A stretch of DNA of 64,000 nucleotides from Candidatus Metalachnospira gallinarum (lineage in GTDB: Bacteria; Bacillota; Clostridia; Lachnospirales; Anaerotignaceae), in contig CAJFHC010000010.1 of NCBI GenBank assembly GCA_904378045.1, positions 1 through 64,000 on the forward strand, read 5' to 3'. Below are positions 1-7,249 of the stretch, piece after piece. The notes under the pieces are model-generated. The model was not told the DNA's origin. It worked only from the letters and a program-made list of their open reading frames with translations, and searched no databases. The number at the start of each line of letters is the position of its first letter. The stretch's first letter is position 1. A program made the position numbers and the translations under genes.

Positions 1-82
1 TGGGTTTAATTTTTTTCATCAACTGTTCAGTTTTCAAGGATCATTTCCTGTTTTCGTGTCCCCTCTCGGTGACAGCTTGATT
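1..82 (-). other. rRNA operon leader (5' end of pre-rRNA)
   Basis: Read on the minus strand, this stretch follows the last of three promoters and contains the sequence TCCTTGAAAACTGAACAG, which is typical of the leader just upstream of 16S rRNA in Firmicutes. The 16S gene itself would lie outside the window to the left. No mature rRNA sequence is visible here, so the identification rests on the leader motif plus the strong promoters. Confidence 0.7.
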
Positions 83-111
83 AGTATATCACTCTGTTTT
101 CCGTTTGTCAA
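83..111 (-). promoter_or_regulatory. rRNA promoter P1 (proximal)
   Basis: The minus strand shows a perfect -35 TTGACA (106-111), a 17-bp spacer and -10 TATACT (83-88). The -35 lies in the context AAAAGTGTTGACAAA, which recurs at P2, so the two promoters look like a tandem duplication. Confidence 0.8.
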
Positions 112-176
112 CACTTTTTTTGATTTATTTTTTAAATCTTTTTCTTTGCTTTTGCTTTTCTGCATCAGCAAGGAAT

Positions 177-205
177 ATATTACTACATCTTATATCTTTT
201 GTCAA
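177..205 (-). promoter_or_regulatory. rRNA promoter P2
   Basis: The minus strand shows a perfect -35 TTGACA (200-205), a 17-bp spacer and -10 TAATAT (177-182). It sits 94 bp upstream of P1 and shares the AAAAGTGTTGACAAA context. Confidence 0.75.
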
Positions 206-281
206 CACTTTTCTTTTTATTTTTTGTTTTATCTTAACTTGTCTTTAAAAAGCATTTTATATACTTAAGATGTGCTTTATT

Positions 282-309
282 ATTATACTATATCGTCAAA
301 TAAAGTCAA
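282..309 (-). promoter_or_regulatory. rRNA promoter P3 (distal)
   Basis: The minus strand shows TTGACT (304-309), a 16-bp spacer and a perfect -10 TATAAT (282-287). It starts about 40 bp after the end of the YolD-like gene on the same strand. No terminator is visible between that gene and this promoter. Confidence 0.65.
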
Positions 310-349
310 TAGATTTTTGATTATTTTTTGTCAAAGTTAGATTTTTTCT

Positions 350-760
350 TTAATATATCCCCTCGTCCAACTGTATCTTCAATATATGTTCCAGCGGTAT
401 GCTTTTGCCGTCCAAAAATATAAGTCTCCTCTCGTAGTCATCGACCCTTTTGAGTCTTCCCTTTCTGCTTATATACGATCCCTTACCGCTTTTACCGTCA
501 ATTACAAAAGCTGTCACACATATTCCCGGATTATCGCATTTCCTCAATGCGGCGAGCATATCGTCAAGCTCGGAAAGTTCGTCCTCGCTCATCTGTGCCA
601 TTTTCTCTCCCCTGTTTTCTCTTTCGCTTATGGTATCGCCATATCCAGTAAGAGCGGAAAAAGGAGCGAATTGCGCTGCCCTCTCATTTGTTCCCATTGA
701 CCTGTGTTTTTTTGATTTATGCCGTTCAAGTCCTATCATATCGGCGTATTCTTTTTTCAT
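350..760 (-). CDS. YolD-like protein, partner of Y-family polymerase
   Basis: This 136-residue protein resembles the YolD-like family, small proteins encoded next to UvrX/UmuC-type translesion polymerases in Firmicutes. A typical family feature is the N-terminal stretch with MIGLERHKSKKHRSM, followed by a predicted beta-rich core. The ATG overlaps the stop codon of the polymerase gene in an ATGA arrangement, so the two are translationally coupled and share the SOS-type promoter region upstream of the polymerase. Its biochemical role is not well defined; a regulatory or accessory role in translesion synthesis is the usual inference from gene pairing. Confidence 0.8.
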   Translation of the reverse strand: MKKEYADMIGLERHKSKKHRSMGTNERAAQFAPFSALTGYGDTISERENRGEKMAQMSEDELSELDDMLAALRKCDNPGICVTAFVIDGKSGKGSYISRKGRLKRVDDYERRLIFLDGKSIPLEHILKIQLDEGIY

Positions 761-2283
761 GCTCTATGACCTCCTATCTGAGAGTTCCTGTCGCGAGCCG
801 TTGCGCCATCTTCCAGGCTGATGCCTTTTAAAATAGAATTCTTCCCGTACTTATCTTTTATATCCAATATTGCCTTTTGCAGTTTCTTTTCCTTTTCTCT
901 TTCATAATCTTTCTCGCTTTCGGCTTTCTCCCTTTCCGAGTAGTCAGTGAAAAGATCAATTTGTTCTGCCGCCGGCTTCGGTTTATGCCATTCCGGCACT
1001 ATATTTTCGGCCGTCAGATTTATTCGTCTTATCAACAGGCCATTTTCGGCCGTTTTGTCAAACAGCCTTCCCACCGCATTAGTTATTATCCTTCCGGACG
1101 ACGTATATTCTCCGAGCGGCTCAGTTCCATGGCCATGCTTTGGGACGAGTCTGCCGTAATGATCTATTTTTACGGTTCCTTCGTATTCATTGATTTTCTT
1201 CGGATCATTCAAATTTTCTCTGTCATATCCGACTGTAAGCACTATGCGGTCCGTCACGAATCCCTTGCTCATAAGATCGAGCGCAAGTTGATCCGCCATT
1301 TCCAAAACAACTATTTTTGCCCTGTCCGTTGTGTATGGCGACTGAAGCACCTGACCGGATCCTATGCTTTTGTTTTCCGGTCGGTACGCCTTTATGTCCT
1401 TTATTGTACAGCTCTCCCATCCCCAGGCATGGTCTATAAGCAGCTCGGCGTTGACTCCAAAGAGCTTATACAAAAGCTCCTCGTTTTGTATGTCGCCGTC
1501 GCCGCCGATGGAGCATCTCGCCACATCTCCCATGGTAAACATCCCATGTCCCGCCAGTTTGCGCGCATATCCCCGGCCAACTCTCCAAAAATCGGTTATC
1601 GGCTGATGATCCCACAGTTTCTTTCTGTATTCCGTCTCATCAAGTTCCGCTATCCTGACTCCGTTTTCGTCGGGAGGGCTGTGCTTTGCCACAATATCCA
1701 TAGCGACCTTAGCCAAATACAAGTTCGTTCCTATACCGGCCGTCGCCGTTATCCCGGTCTCGCCAAAAACGTCGCTTATCATCCTTCTTGTATACTCTCT
1801 GGCTGAGCATCCGGAAGGCCGCAGATATCCGGTTATATCCATAAACACCTCGTCTATGGAATAAACATGTATATCTTCTGGAGCCGCGTATCTCATATAT
1901 ATTTCATATATGTCCGCGCTTTGCTCCATATATCTCCCCATCCTCGGAGTCGCCACTATATAGTCCATTTCCAGCTCAGGATGTTCCATCAGCTCATTAT
2001 AATTACAGGAACTGCCCTTAAATTTTCTTTCCGGAGCCCTTCTTCGTCTGTCCGCGTTGATTTCCCTGACCCTTTGTATCACCTCGAACAGTCTTGGCCT
2101 TGCCGGTATTCCGAGAGCCTTCATCGGAGGCGATACCGCCAGGCATATTGTTTTATCCGTTCTGCTTTTGTCCGCCACCACAAGGTTAGTCTCAAGAGGG
2201 TCAAGCCCGCGCCATACACATTCCACTGAAGCATAGTATGATTTAAGATCTATTGCAGCGTATATGTGATTTCTTCTTTCCAT
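757..2283 (-). CDS. Y-family DNA polymerase (UmuC/UvrX-like)
   Basis: This is a 508-residue error-prone DNA polymerase of the DinB/UmuC superfamily. The metal-binding motifs are visible at the N-terminus (AAIDLKSYYASVE) and in the palm (YSIDEVFMDIT, with the SIDE catalytic acidic pair). The helix-hairpin-helix and little-finger regions follow, and the C-terminus is a charged lysine/glutamate-rich tail. It is longer than typical DinB (about 350-420) and fits the UvrX-like group that pairs with YolD. A perfect LexA-type site lies 21 bp before the start codon, so it is probably induced by DNA damage. The start is the ATG preceded by GCGGAGG. Confidence 0.9.
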   Translation of the reverse strand: MERRNHIYAAIDLKSYYASVECVWRGLDPLETNLVVADKSRTDKTICLAVSPPMKALGIPARPRLFEVIQRVREINADRRRRAPERKFKGSSCNYNELMEHPELEMDYIVATPRMGRYMEQSADIYEIYMRYAAPEDIHVYSIDEVFMDITGYLRPSGCSAREYTRRMISDVFGETGITATAGIGTNLYLAKVAMDIVAKHSPPDENGVRIAELDETEYRKKLWDHQPITDFWRVGRGYARKLAGHGMFTMGDVARCSIGGDGDIQNEELLYKLFGVNAELLIDHAWGWESCTIKDIKAYRPENKSIGSGQVLQSPYTTDRAKIVVLEMADQLALDLMSKGFVTDRIVLTVGYDRENLNDPKKINEYEGTVKIDHYGRLVPKHGHGTEPLGEYTSSGRIITNAVGRLFDKTAENGLLIRRINLTAENIVPEWHKPKPAAEQIDLFTDYSEREKAESEKDYEREKEKKLQKAILDIKDKYGKNSILKGISLEDGATARDRNSQIGGHRA

Positions 2284-2304
2284 TCAAACCGACCTCCGCC
2301 ATCG

Positions 2305-2316
2305 GAACGACCGTTC
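2305..2316 (-). promoter_or_regulatory. LexA (SOS) box of the polymerase-yolD operon
   Basis: The sequence is GAAC-GACC-GTTC, a perfect match to the core GAAC-N4-GTTC of the Gram-positive SOS box, with further symmetry outside (GGAAC...GTTCC). It lies just upstream of the polymerase start codon. I could not pick out a convincing -35/-10 pair around it. Confidence 0.8.
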
Positions 2317-2368
2317 CCGTACTTTTTATTTCCGTCCATGATTTTTAATGATTTGTAAATATGCGAAC

Positions 2369-2389
2369 GGCCGGGTCAAACGCCCGGCC
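2369..2389 (-). terminator. Hairpin after the small Asn/Lys-rich gene
   Basis: A 7-bp perfect stem, GGCCGGG / CCCGGCC, with a 7-nt loop lies 10 bp past the stop codon of the small gene on the minus strand. The following T-tract is weak, so termination efficiency is uncertain. Confidence 0.5.
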
Positions 2390-2399
2390 GGATGGATAT

Positions 2400-2543
2400 T
2401 TATTTGCAGTTGCAGTCCTTATTGTTTTTCTTCGCGTTGTTTTTGTTCTTGCCAGTCTCAATGCTGTATTCTTCCGCGAATTCGGCTCTGTTGTTTTTTT
2501 CGGCTCTCTTGGACGCATTGTTTTTCTCGCTGTTCTTATCCAT
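2400..2543 (-). CDS. Small Asn/Lys/Glu-rich protein, possibly a small acid-soluble spore protein
   Basis: The start chosen is the ATG preceded by GGAGAGGTGATAAAG, giving 47 residues beginning MDKNSEKNNASK. The protein is very hydrophilic, rich in Asn, Lys and Glu, and ends in a DCNCK tail with two cysteines. An internal AEFAEEYSIETG segment vaguely resembles the EFASE motif of gamma-type small acid-soluble spore proteins. A forespore-type promoter candidate lies upstream. I do not recognise the family with certainty; the spore protein idea is inference from composition, size and promoter. Confidence 0.55.
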   Translation of the reverse strand: MDKNSEKNNASKRAEKNNRAEFAEEYSIETGKNKNNAKKNNKDCNCK

Positions 2544-2589
2544 CTTTATCACCTCTCCACATGATATATGCAGCCTTGCCGCATACACA

Positions 2590-2618
2590 TAGTGTGGTCA
2601 CCAAAACGGATATTATTC
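2590..2618 (-). promoter_or_regulatory. Possible forespore (sigma-G/F type) promoter
   Basis: The minus strand has GAATA (2614-2618), 17 bp, then CACACTA (2590-2596). This is one mismatch from the sigma-G type -10 CATACTA with a suitable -35. It lies about 50 bp before the small Asn/Lys-rich gene. Confidence 0.3.
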
Positions 2619-2640
2619 ATAAAATTATTTTAAGGCGCCG

Positions 2641-2916
2641 TCATACATACTCTATAACCGGTACTATAATGCTCTGTCCCGCCATAAGACTGTCGTTCTC
2701 GGCGTTGTTGAATTCCATAATATATTCGGTATATTCCTCTCTGGTCATTCCATCGGAGCTGAATCTTCCTGCTATGTCCCAGTATGTATCTCCTTTTAAC
2801 ACCCTTACCTGATTATAATAAACATTTACCTCGTCCTTCTCAGCCTCACCAAAGGCGCTGTCAACGGCGAATATCGTAATTAAAAAAACAACAAGCATAA
2901 AAACAAATTTTCTCAT
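2641..2916 (-). CDS. yneA: YneA-like LysM protein (SOS cell division inhibitor candidate)
   Basis: The start is the ATG preceded by AAAGGGGCGATAAT, giving a 91-residue protein. It has an N-terminal membrane segment or signal ([18 protein letters not shown]) and an extracytoplasmic LysM domain in the C-terminal half ([16 protein letters not shown] ... GQSIIVPV). Gene position divergent from lexA, the N-terminal anchor plus LysM architecture and the LexA box inside its promoter all match Bacillus YneA, which delays septation during the SOS response. A generic LysM anchor protein is the alternative, but the regulatory context makes the YneA role likely. Confidence 0.75.
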   Translation of the reverse strand: MRKFVFMLVVFLITIFAVDSAFGEAEKDEVNVYYNQVRVLKGDTYWDIAGRFSSDGMTREEYTEYIMEFNNAENDSLMAGQSIIVPVIEYV

Positions 2917-2958
2917 ATTATCGCCCCTTTGCAAATGTATGTTCGTCTTTATGCCTAT

Positions 2959-2987
2959 ATAATATACGAATTTACGTTCTAAGTCAA
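2959..2987 (-). promoter_or_regulatory. yneA promoter with embedded LexA box
   Basis: The minus strand shows -35 TTGACT (2982-2987), a 17-bp spacer and -10 TATTAT (2959-2964). The spacer contains AGAAC-GTAA-ATTCG (2967-2980), one mismatch from GAAC-N4-GTTC, so LexA bound here would block RNA polymerase. A weaker second half-site resembling CGAAC-ATAC-ATTTG lies in the leader at 2932-2945. Confidence 0.75.
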
Positions 2988-3006
2988 TGTTTTTTTGCAA
3001 ATTTAA

Positions 3007-3046
3007 GAAACATTTGTTTGATATTTCTTTTAAACTGTGTTATCAT
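3007..3046 (+). promoter_or_regulatory. lexA promoter with autoregulatory LexA box
   Basis: The promoter reads -35 TTGATA (3018-3023), 17 bp, -10 TATCAT (3041-3046). A palindrome G-AAAC-ATTT-GTTT-G (3007-3020) overlaps the -35, as expected for LexA autorepression. It differs symmetrically from the GAAC-N4-GTTC consensus at the outer positions. Confidence 0.75.
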
Positions 3047-3077
3047 TAAGAAAAAGATCGTTTCAGGAGGTCAAGTA

Positions 3078-3698
3078 ATGGAAAAATTATCTCAGAAACA
3101 GATAGAAATACTTGAATATATGAAAAAAGAAGTAAAAGAAAAGGGCTATCCCCCTTCGGTCAGGGAAATTTGCGAAGCCGTCGGCCTTAAATCCACATCT
3201 ACCGTACATGGGCATCTCGAGAGGCTGGAGAAAAAAGGATATATAAGAAGGGATCCGTCAAAGCCCAGAGCCATAGAAATATTCTCATCGACCGAAGCCT
3301 CGCCTGACAGGCAGGAACAGAAGGAACTTGTAAATATTCCCATTGTCGGAACGGTCACAGCGGGCACTCCTATACTTGCCGTTGAAAATATAGAGGACAC
3401 ATTTCCCCTTCCGCTGGACTACGCTCCCAACGGAGACACATTCATGCTCAGGGTCAAAGGCGACAGCATGATCAACGCCGGCATATTCAACCGCGACCTT
3501 ATTATCGTTAAACAGCAGAATACGGCTGAAAACGGTGATATCGTAGTTGCTCTCATCGAGGATTTCGCTACGGTAAAAACATTTTACAGAGAAAACGGCT
3601 ATATAAGGCTTCAGCCGGAAAACCCGTCAATGTCTCCCATTATCGTAAAGGATGTCACAATTCTCGGTAAGGTTGTAGGCCTTTACAGAAAGTATTAA
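3078..3698 (+). CDS. lexA: LexA repressor
   Basis: This 206-residue SOS repressor starts at the ATG after CAGGAGG; an upstream in-frame TTG lies in the promoter and was rejected. The N-terminal winged helix includes [28 protein letters not shown]. The self-cleavage Ala-Gly pair is in [10 protein letters not shown], the nucleophile Ser in GDSMINAG and the catalytic Lys in ATVKTFYR. All residues for RecA-stimulated autoproteolysis are present. It is divergent from yneA and close to the polymerase-yolD operon, and LexA-type sites occur at all three promoters, so this is a compact SOS locus. Confidence 0.97.
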   Translation: MEKLSQKQIEILEYMKKEVKEKGYPPSVREICEAVGLKSTSTVHGHLERLEKKGYIRRDPSKPRAIEIFSSTEASPDRQEQKELVNIPIVGTVTAGTPILAVENIEDTFPLPLDYAPNGDTFMLRVKGDSMINAGIFNRDLIIVKQQNTAENGDIVVALIEDFATVKTFYRENGYIRLQPENPSMSPIIVKDVTILGKVVGLYRKY

Positions 3699-3789
3699 AA
3701 ATGTCGTTATTCCGCCGTCCGGCGTCAAATTTGTTTATACAATGTTATCTGAATGTACTGTTTTTTTACACCTGACGGTAATTAGGTAA

Positions 3790-3817
3790 TTGACACAGCC
3801 ATAGGTTTCAATATAAA
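3790..3817 (+). promoter_or_regulatory. Promoter of the DegV-family gene
   Basis: The sequence has a perfect -35 TTGACA (3790-3795), a 16-bp spacer and -10 TATAAA (3812-3817), 37 bp before the DegV start codon. Confidence 0.6.
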
Positions 3818-3853
3818 ATCAATCTATATAACAGAAGAAAGGCAGTGTGAATC

Positions 3854-4738
3854 ATGGATTCGTATAAAATCATTTCCGATACAGCCTGCGATATATTTCC
3901 TTCCGTCATAGATGTGGAATCCGTTCCAAGGGTTCCGTTTTATGTATCTTTCGATAAGGAAAATTATCATAAGGAGATCGCCGAGCTCTCAATAGACGAC
4001 TTTTACAAACATATTCTTGAGGACAAAGTATATCCCAAAACATCTTGTCCCACCATCAACGACTATACGACGGTATTCGAGCCCTATCTCAAAGATGGCC
4101 TTGATATAATCTGCTTCTGCATATCATCCCTTTTCAGCGGCTCATATCAGAGCGCGGTAAACGCGGCCGAGATGATGCGCGAGACCTATCCCGAACGCAG
4201 GATAGAGATTGTTGACAGCATACAGGCCACGGCCGGAATGGGTCTTATCGTTTATCAGGCATATCTTATGAAGGAGGCCGGATATACTCTTGAAGAAAAC
4301 CTCTCGGTTATAGACAGGCTCAAACACGATGTAGCCATTTACTTTACCGTAGGCTCTCTGGATTTCCTCCAGAACGGCGGAAGGATCGGCAAGGCGACTG
4401 CGCTGGCCGGAACCCTTTTCAACGTAAAGCCCATTATATGTATGCGTGAAGGTGAGCTTACTCCGGTGGAGAATGTGCGCGGAAACAAAAAAGCAGTAAA
4501 GGCGATAATAGACAGAACCGATAAGGATATCGAAGGCCACGAGGAGGATTACTATGTATCGGCCTTTTTCGCGGCCGACCGCAATCCCCTTATGGATACG
4601 ATCGATGAGCATTACAGCGGCGGAAAATCCGACTACAGCAACAATATGTTCCGTGTCGGCGTAACCGTGGGCGCCCATACCGGTCCCCTTGTAATGGCCA
4701 TAGCCCTTGCAAAAAAATATACGCTCTACGATAAATAA
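3854..4738 (+). CDS. DegV family fatty-acid-binding protein (FakB-like)
   Basis: This 294-residue protein belongs to the DegV/FakB family, which binds a fatty acid and, as FakB, presents it to the FakA kinase for phosphorylation in exogenous fatty acid use. Visible family features include the start YKIISDTACDI, the S/T-rich KTSCPTINDY segment that helps bind the carboxylate, SSLFSGSYQSA, and the glycine-rich FLQNGGRIGKA motif. The length is typical. It is monocistronic, with its own promoter and a terminator just after it. No FakA is in the window, so the partner kinase would be encoded elsewhere. Confidence 0.9.
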   Translation: MDSYKIISDTACDIFPSVIDVESVPRVPFYVSFDKENYHKEIAELSIDDFYKHILEDKVYPKTSCPTINDYTTVFEPYLKDGLDIICFCISSLFSGSYQSAVNAAEMMRETYPERRIEIVDSIQATAGMGLIVYQAYLMKEAGYTLEENLSVIDRLKHDVAIYFTVGSLDFLQNGGRIGKATALAGTLFNVKPIICMREGELTPVENVRGNKKAVKAIIDRTDKDIEGHEEDYYVSAFFAADRNPLMDTIDEHYSGGKSDYSNNMFRVGVTVGAHTGPLVMAIALAKKYTLYDK

Positions 4739-4752
4739 GATCTGTACATACG

Positions 4753-4786
4753 CTCCGGGCCGTCCGACGGTTCGGGGCTGTTTTTT
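4753..4786 (+). terminator. Terminator after the DegV gene
   Basis: An imperfect stem (CTCCGGGCCG paired with CGGTTCGGGG, including G-U pairs, around a short TCCGA loop) is followed by CTGTTTTTT. Confidence 0.75.
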
Positions 4787-4808
4787 ATACCGGATAGGAG
4801 ATGAAAAT

Positions 4809-5450
4809 GTGTTTAACTATATAGATAGGGAAAACTGGGAAAGAAAAGAGCATTTTGAATATTACCGAACAAAGATCGTATGCGGGTACAGCTGTACGGT
4901 TCAGCTTGACGTAACGAAATTTCTGCGTAAAATACGCGCTAAGGGGCTTAGATTTTATCCTGCCTTTGTCTATTGCGTGTCTAAAACGGTAAACAGTATG
5001 AAAGAATTTAGGATGGCTGTCGACGTGGACGGCCTGCCGGGATATTATGATTTTTGCGTGCCTAATATGACCATATTCCACGATGATGACCATACGTTTT
5101 CCGATATGTGGACGGAATACTATCCGGAATTTGATAAATTCTACCGCAATACCGTGGAAAATATGGAGAAATATAAAAACGTCAAAGGCATAAAGGCAAG
5201 AGACGGACAGCCGCCTAACTTTTTCTGCGTCTCCTGCGTTCCCTGGCTTACATATACGGCATACAGCACCAGCGTTCCCGGAGGCACTCCAAACCTTTTC
5301 CCCATAATAACATTCGGAAAATATACGGAAGCTAACGGAAAATATACGCTCCCGTTCACTCTAAACATAGCCCATGCGGCCGCCGACGGCTACCATTCCA
5401 GTATGTTCTTCAACAGCCTTCAGGAGCTTCTTGACTCCATAGAGCTTTAA
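4809..5450 (+). CDS. Chloramphenicol acetyltransferase-like acyltransferase
   Basis: This 213-residue protein resembles type A chloramphenicol acetyltransferases: an N-terminal FNYIDRENWERKEHFEYY, a central FYPAFVYCVSKTVN, and a C-terminal HAAADGYH with the HxxxD catalytic motif. I chose the GTG at 4809 because GGAG lies 8 nt upstream; longer in-frame ORF sequence runs back into the DegV terminator. CAT-like proteins without antibiotic association are common in Clostridia, and no resistance island or mobile element is nearby. It may therefore be a housekeeping acyltransferase of unknown substrate rather than a resistance determinant. Confidence 0.8.
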   Translation: MFNYIDRENWERKEHFEYYRTKIVCGYSCTVQLDVTKFLRKIRAKGLRFYPAFVYCVSKTVNSMKEFRMAVDVDGLPGYYDFCVPNMTIFHDDDHTFSDMWTEYYPEFDKFYRNTVENMEKYKNVKGIKARDGQPPNFFCVSCVPWLTYTAYSTSVPGGTPNLFPIITFGKYTEANGKYTLPFTLNIAHAAADGYHSSMFFNSLQELLDSIEL

Positions 5451-5486
5451 TATACCGGGCTCAAACATCCGTATTTATCACAAAAA

Positions 5487-5528
5487 ACCGCCGCTGAAGA
5501 TGATATACTCTTCGCGGCGGTATATTTT
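5487..5528. terminator. Bidirectional terminator between CAT-like gene and glnQ-like gene
   Basis: The stem ACCGCCGC / GCGGCGGT is extended inward by GAAGA / TCTTC. It is preceded by six A and followed by a T-run, so it can serve both converging genes. Confidence 0.85.
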
Positions 5529-5543
5529 TTTGATTTTATTGTA

Positions 5544-6290
5544 TTAAAGTACCTTGGCAAGGAAGCTCTTAAGCCTGTCCGTTTTGGGGCTGCCGAATAT
5601 CTGATCAGGCGCGCCCTCCTCCATGATTACTCCGTCCTCAAGGAAAAGAACCCTGTCTCCGACCTCTCTGGCGAAGCCCATCTCATGCGTAACAACGACC
5701 ATTGTCATATTGTCCTGGGCAAGCTCTTTCATAACGTCAAGAACCTCTCCTACCATCTCCGGGTCAAGGGCAGACGTAGGCTCGTCAAAAAGCATTACGT
5801 CGGGCTTCATGCAAAGCGCCCTGACTATTGCTATACGCTGCTTCTGTCCTCCGGAAAGCTGTGAAGGATATGCCTGAGCCCTGTCGGAAAGGCCGACCCT
5901 CTCCAGAAGTTTCATAGCCATCTCATTGGCTTCTTCCTCGCTTTTTCCCTGTAATTTTACGGGAGCGAGAGTCATATTTTTAAGCACTGTCATATGGGGG
6001 AAAAGGTTGAAATGCTGAAAAACCATTCCCATCTTCTGCCTGTGGACATTGATGTTTACCTTTTTATCCGTGATGTTAACTCCGTTAAAAAGGATAGATC
6101 CGCTCGTGGGTATCTCAAGCAGGTTAAGGCACCTTAAGAACGTACTTTTTCCCGAGCCGGAGGGTCCTATCATTACGACTACCTCGCCCTTTTTAATGTC
6201 CGTGCTGACGCTTTTGAGCGCTGTAACGCCGTTAAACTTCTTTTCAAGCTCCCTGACGCTTATGAGCACATTGCTGTCATTATCGTTCAC
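5544..6290 (-). CDS. Polar amino acid ABC transporter, ATP-binding protein
   Basis: This 248-residue ATPase is of the GlnQ/HisP/ArtP group. It has Walker [10 protein letters not shown], the Q-loop region [16 protein letters not shown] (typical for polar amino acid importers), signature LSGGQKQR, Walker [13 protein letters not shown] and H-loop VVTHE. It overlaps the permease gene by 11 bp and energises that permease. The substrate cannot be read from the sequence; glutamine, cystine, arginine or histidine are all possible. Confidence 0.93.
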   Translation of the reverse strand: MNDNDSNVLISVRELEKKFNGVTALKSVSTDIKKGEVVVMIGPSGSGKSTFLRCLNLLEIPTSGSILFNGVNITDKKVNINVHRQKMGMVFQHFNLFPHMTVLKNMTLAPVKLQGKSEEEANEMAMKLLERVGLSDRAQAYPSQLSGGQKQRIAIVRALCMKPDVMLFDEPTSALDPEMVGEVLDVMKELAQDNMTMVVVTHEMGFAREVGDRVLFLEDGVIMEEGAPDQIFGSPKTDRLKSFLAKVL

Positions 6291-7023
6291 TGTTCCTCAG
6301 CCTCCTTTCAAGAACACCTACAAAGTATGTAAGGATCATAACCATTGCGAGATAAATGAGCGCGACCGCGAACAGCGGCATAAACGCGCTGAATGTCTTT
6401 CCTCTGATGATGTTTCCCGCACGGGTAAGGTCAACAACGGCGACATAACCCGCAACCGACGTCTCCTTAAGGAGAGCGATAAACTCGTTTGCGAGTGAAG
6501 GCAGAACATTTTTAAGCGCCTGGGGAATGATTATATATCTCATAGTCTCGATATAATTGAATCCAAGGCTTCGTCCGGCCTCCATCTGTCCCTTGTCGAT
6601 GGACATGATGCCACCCCTTATGATCTCGGCGACATAAGCTCCGGAATTGATACCGAATGCTATGACCGCGCTCATAACTCCGTTGGTGGATGAGGCGAAT
6701 ATAACGAAGAAAATGATAAGGAGCTGGATAACAACGGGAGTTCCCCTTATAACGGTAAGATACACTCTGGCGAATGCATTTAAAATTTTCATCACCGTTT
6801 TTTTGCATCCCCTCATCTCATCTTTCGTGAGATCATAGGTGGAACGTATTGTTGCTATAACAACGCCTATAATAAGTCCGAGGACGATAGATATCAACGT
6901 AATCTGGATAGTTACTCCCAGACCGTTAAGTAACTGTCTCCAGCGGTCCTCTTTGATAAAATTGAGTATAAACTCTGCCTTTACGTCGGCAAACCACTCG
7001 GCCAAAAAAACACGTCCTTTCAA
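6280..7023 (-). CDS. Polar amino acid ABC transporter, permease
   Basis: This 247-residue membrane protein is of the HisM/GlnP family, with about five membrane segments. The cytoplasmic EAA loop that contacts the ATPase is clear ([23 protein letters not shown], split here as [14 protein letters not shown] and YIIIPQALK). The N-terminus has an extra amphipathic segment before the first membrane helix. It forms an operon with the ATPase and probably with the upstream binding protein, from which it is separated by 226 bp containing hairpins. Confidence 0.93.
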   Translation of the reverse strand: MKGRVFLAEWFADVKAEFILNFIKEDRWRQLLNGLGVTIQITLISIVLGLIIGVVIATIRSTYDLTKDEMRGCKKTVMKILNAFARVYLTVIRGTPVVIQLLIIFFVIFASSTNGVMSAVIAFGINSGAYVAEIIRGGIMSIDKGQMEAGRSLGFNYIETMRYIIIPQALKNVLPSLANEFIALLKETSVAGYVAVVDLTRAGNIIRGKTFSAFMPLFAVALIYLAMVMILTYFVGVLERRLRNSER

Positions 7024-7125
7024 AATCTGTTTATTAATATGATTATAACAGAAAATAAATAAAACTGTTCAAAAAAACGTAAAAATAATCAAAAAATATT
7101 AAAAAGACGTCAAAAGTAAAACAGC

Positions 7126-7144
7126 GCCGTTTATTTCAAACGGC
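7126..7144 (-). terminator. Second hairpin in the binding-protein/permease gap
   Basis: The sequence GCCGTTT-ATTTC-AAACGGC forms a 7-bp stem. It lies between the stronger hairpin at 7201-7232 and the permease gene. It has only a modest T-rich tail on the minus strand, so it may be a weak terminator or an RNA processing or stabilising structure. Confidence 0.35.
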
Positions 7145-7200
7145 TTTATTTATTCCCCGTGGCTCCGTATGACGAGCCATAAATCCTATATACACAAGAA

Positions 7201-7232
7201 ACACCATGCGGGACGCGAATCTCGCATGGTGT
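7201..7232 (-). terminator. Hairpin after the amino acid binding protein gene
   Basis: ACACCATGCG pairs with CGCATGGTGT (10 bp), and TTTCTTGTG follows on the minus strand. It lies just after the stop of the binding-protein gene. Partial termination here would make the binding protein more abundant than the permease and ATPase, a common arrangement for such importers. Confidence 0.7.
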
Positions 7233-7249
7233 GAAAAAGCCGTTATTGA

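Noticed and set aside
56-268. 70-codon rightward ORF near the left edge
   Set aside because: It lies across two consensus rRNA promoters on the opposite strand, has no SD and encodes a low-complexity Phe/Leu/Ser string expected from AT-rich DNA.
877-1806. 309-codon rightward ORF opposite the Y-family polymerase
   Set aside because: It is the shadow of a conserved gene; no SD and no recognisable domain.
3018-3077. N-terminally extended LexA from an upstream TTG
   Set aside because: The TTG is the -35 of the lexA promoter; the ATG at 3078 has the SD CAGGAGG and matches family length.
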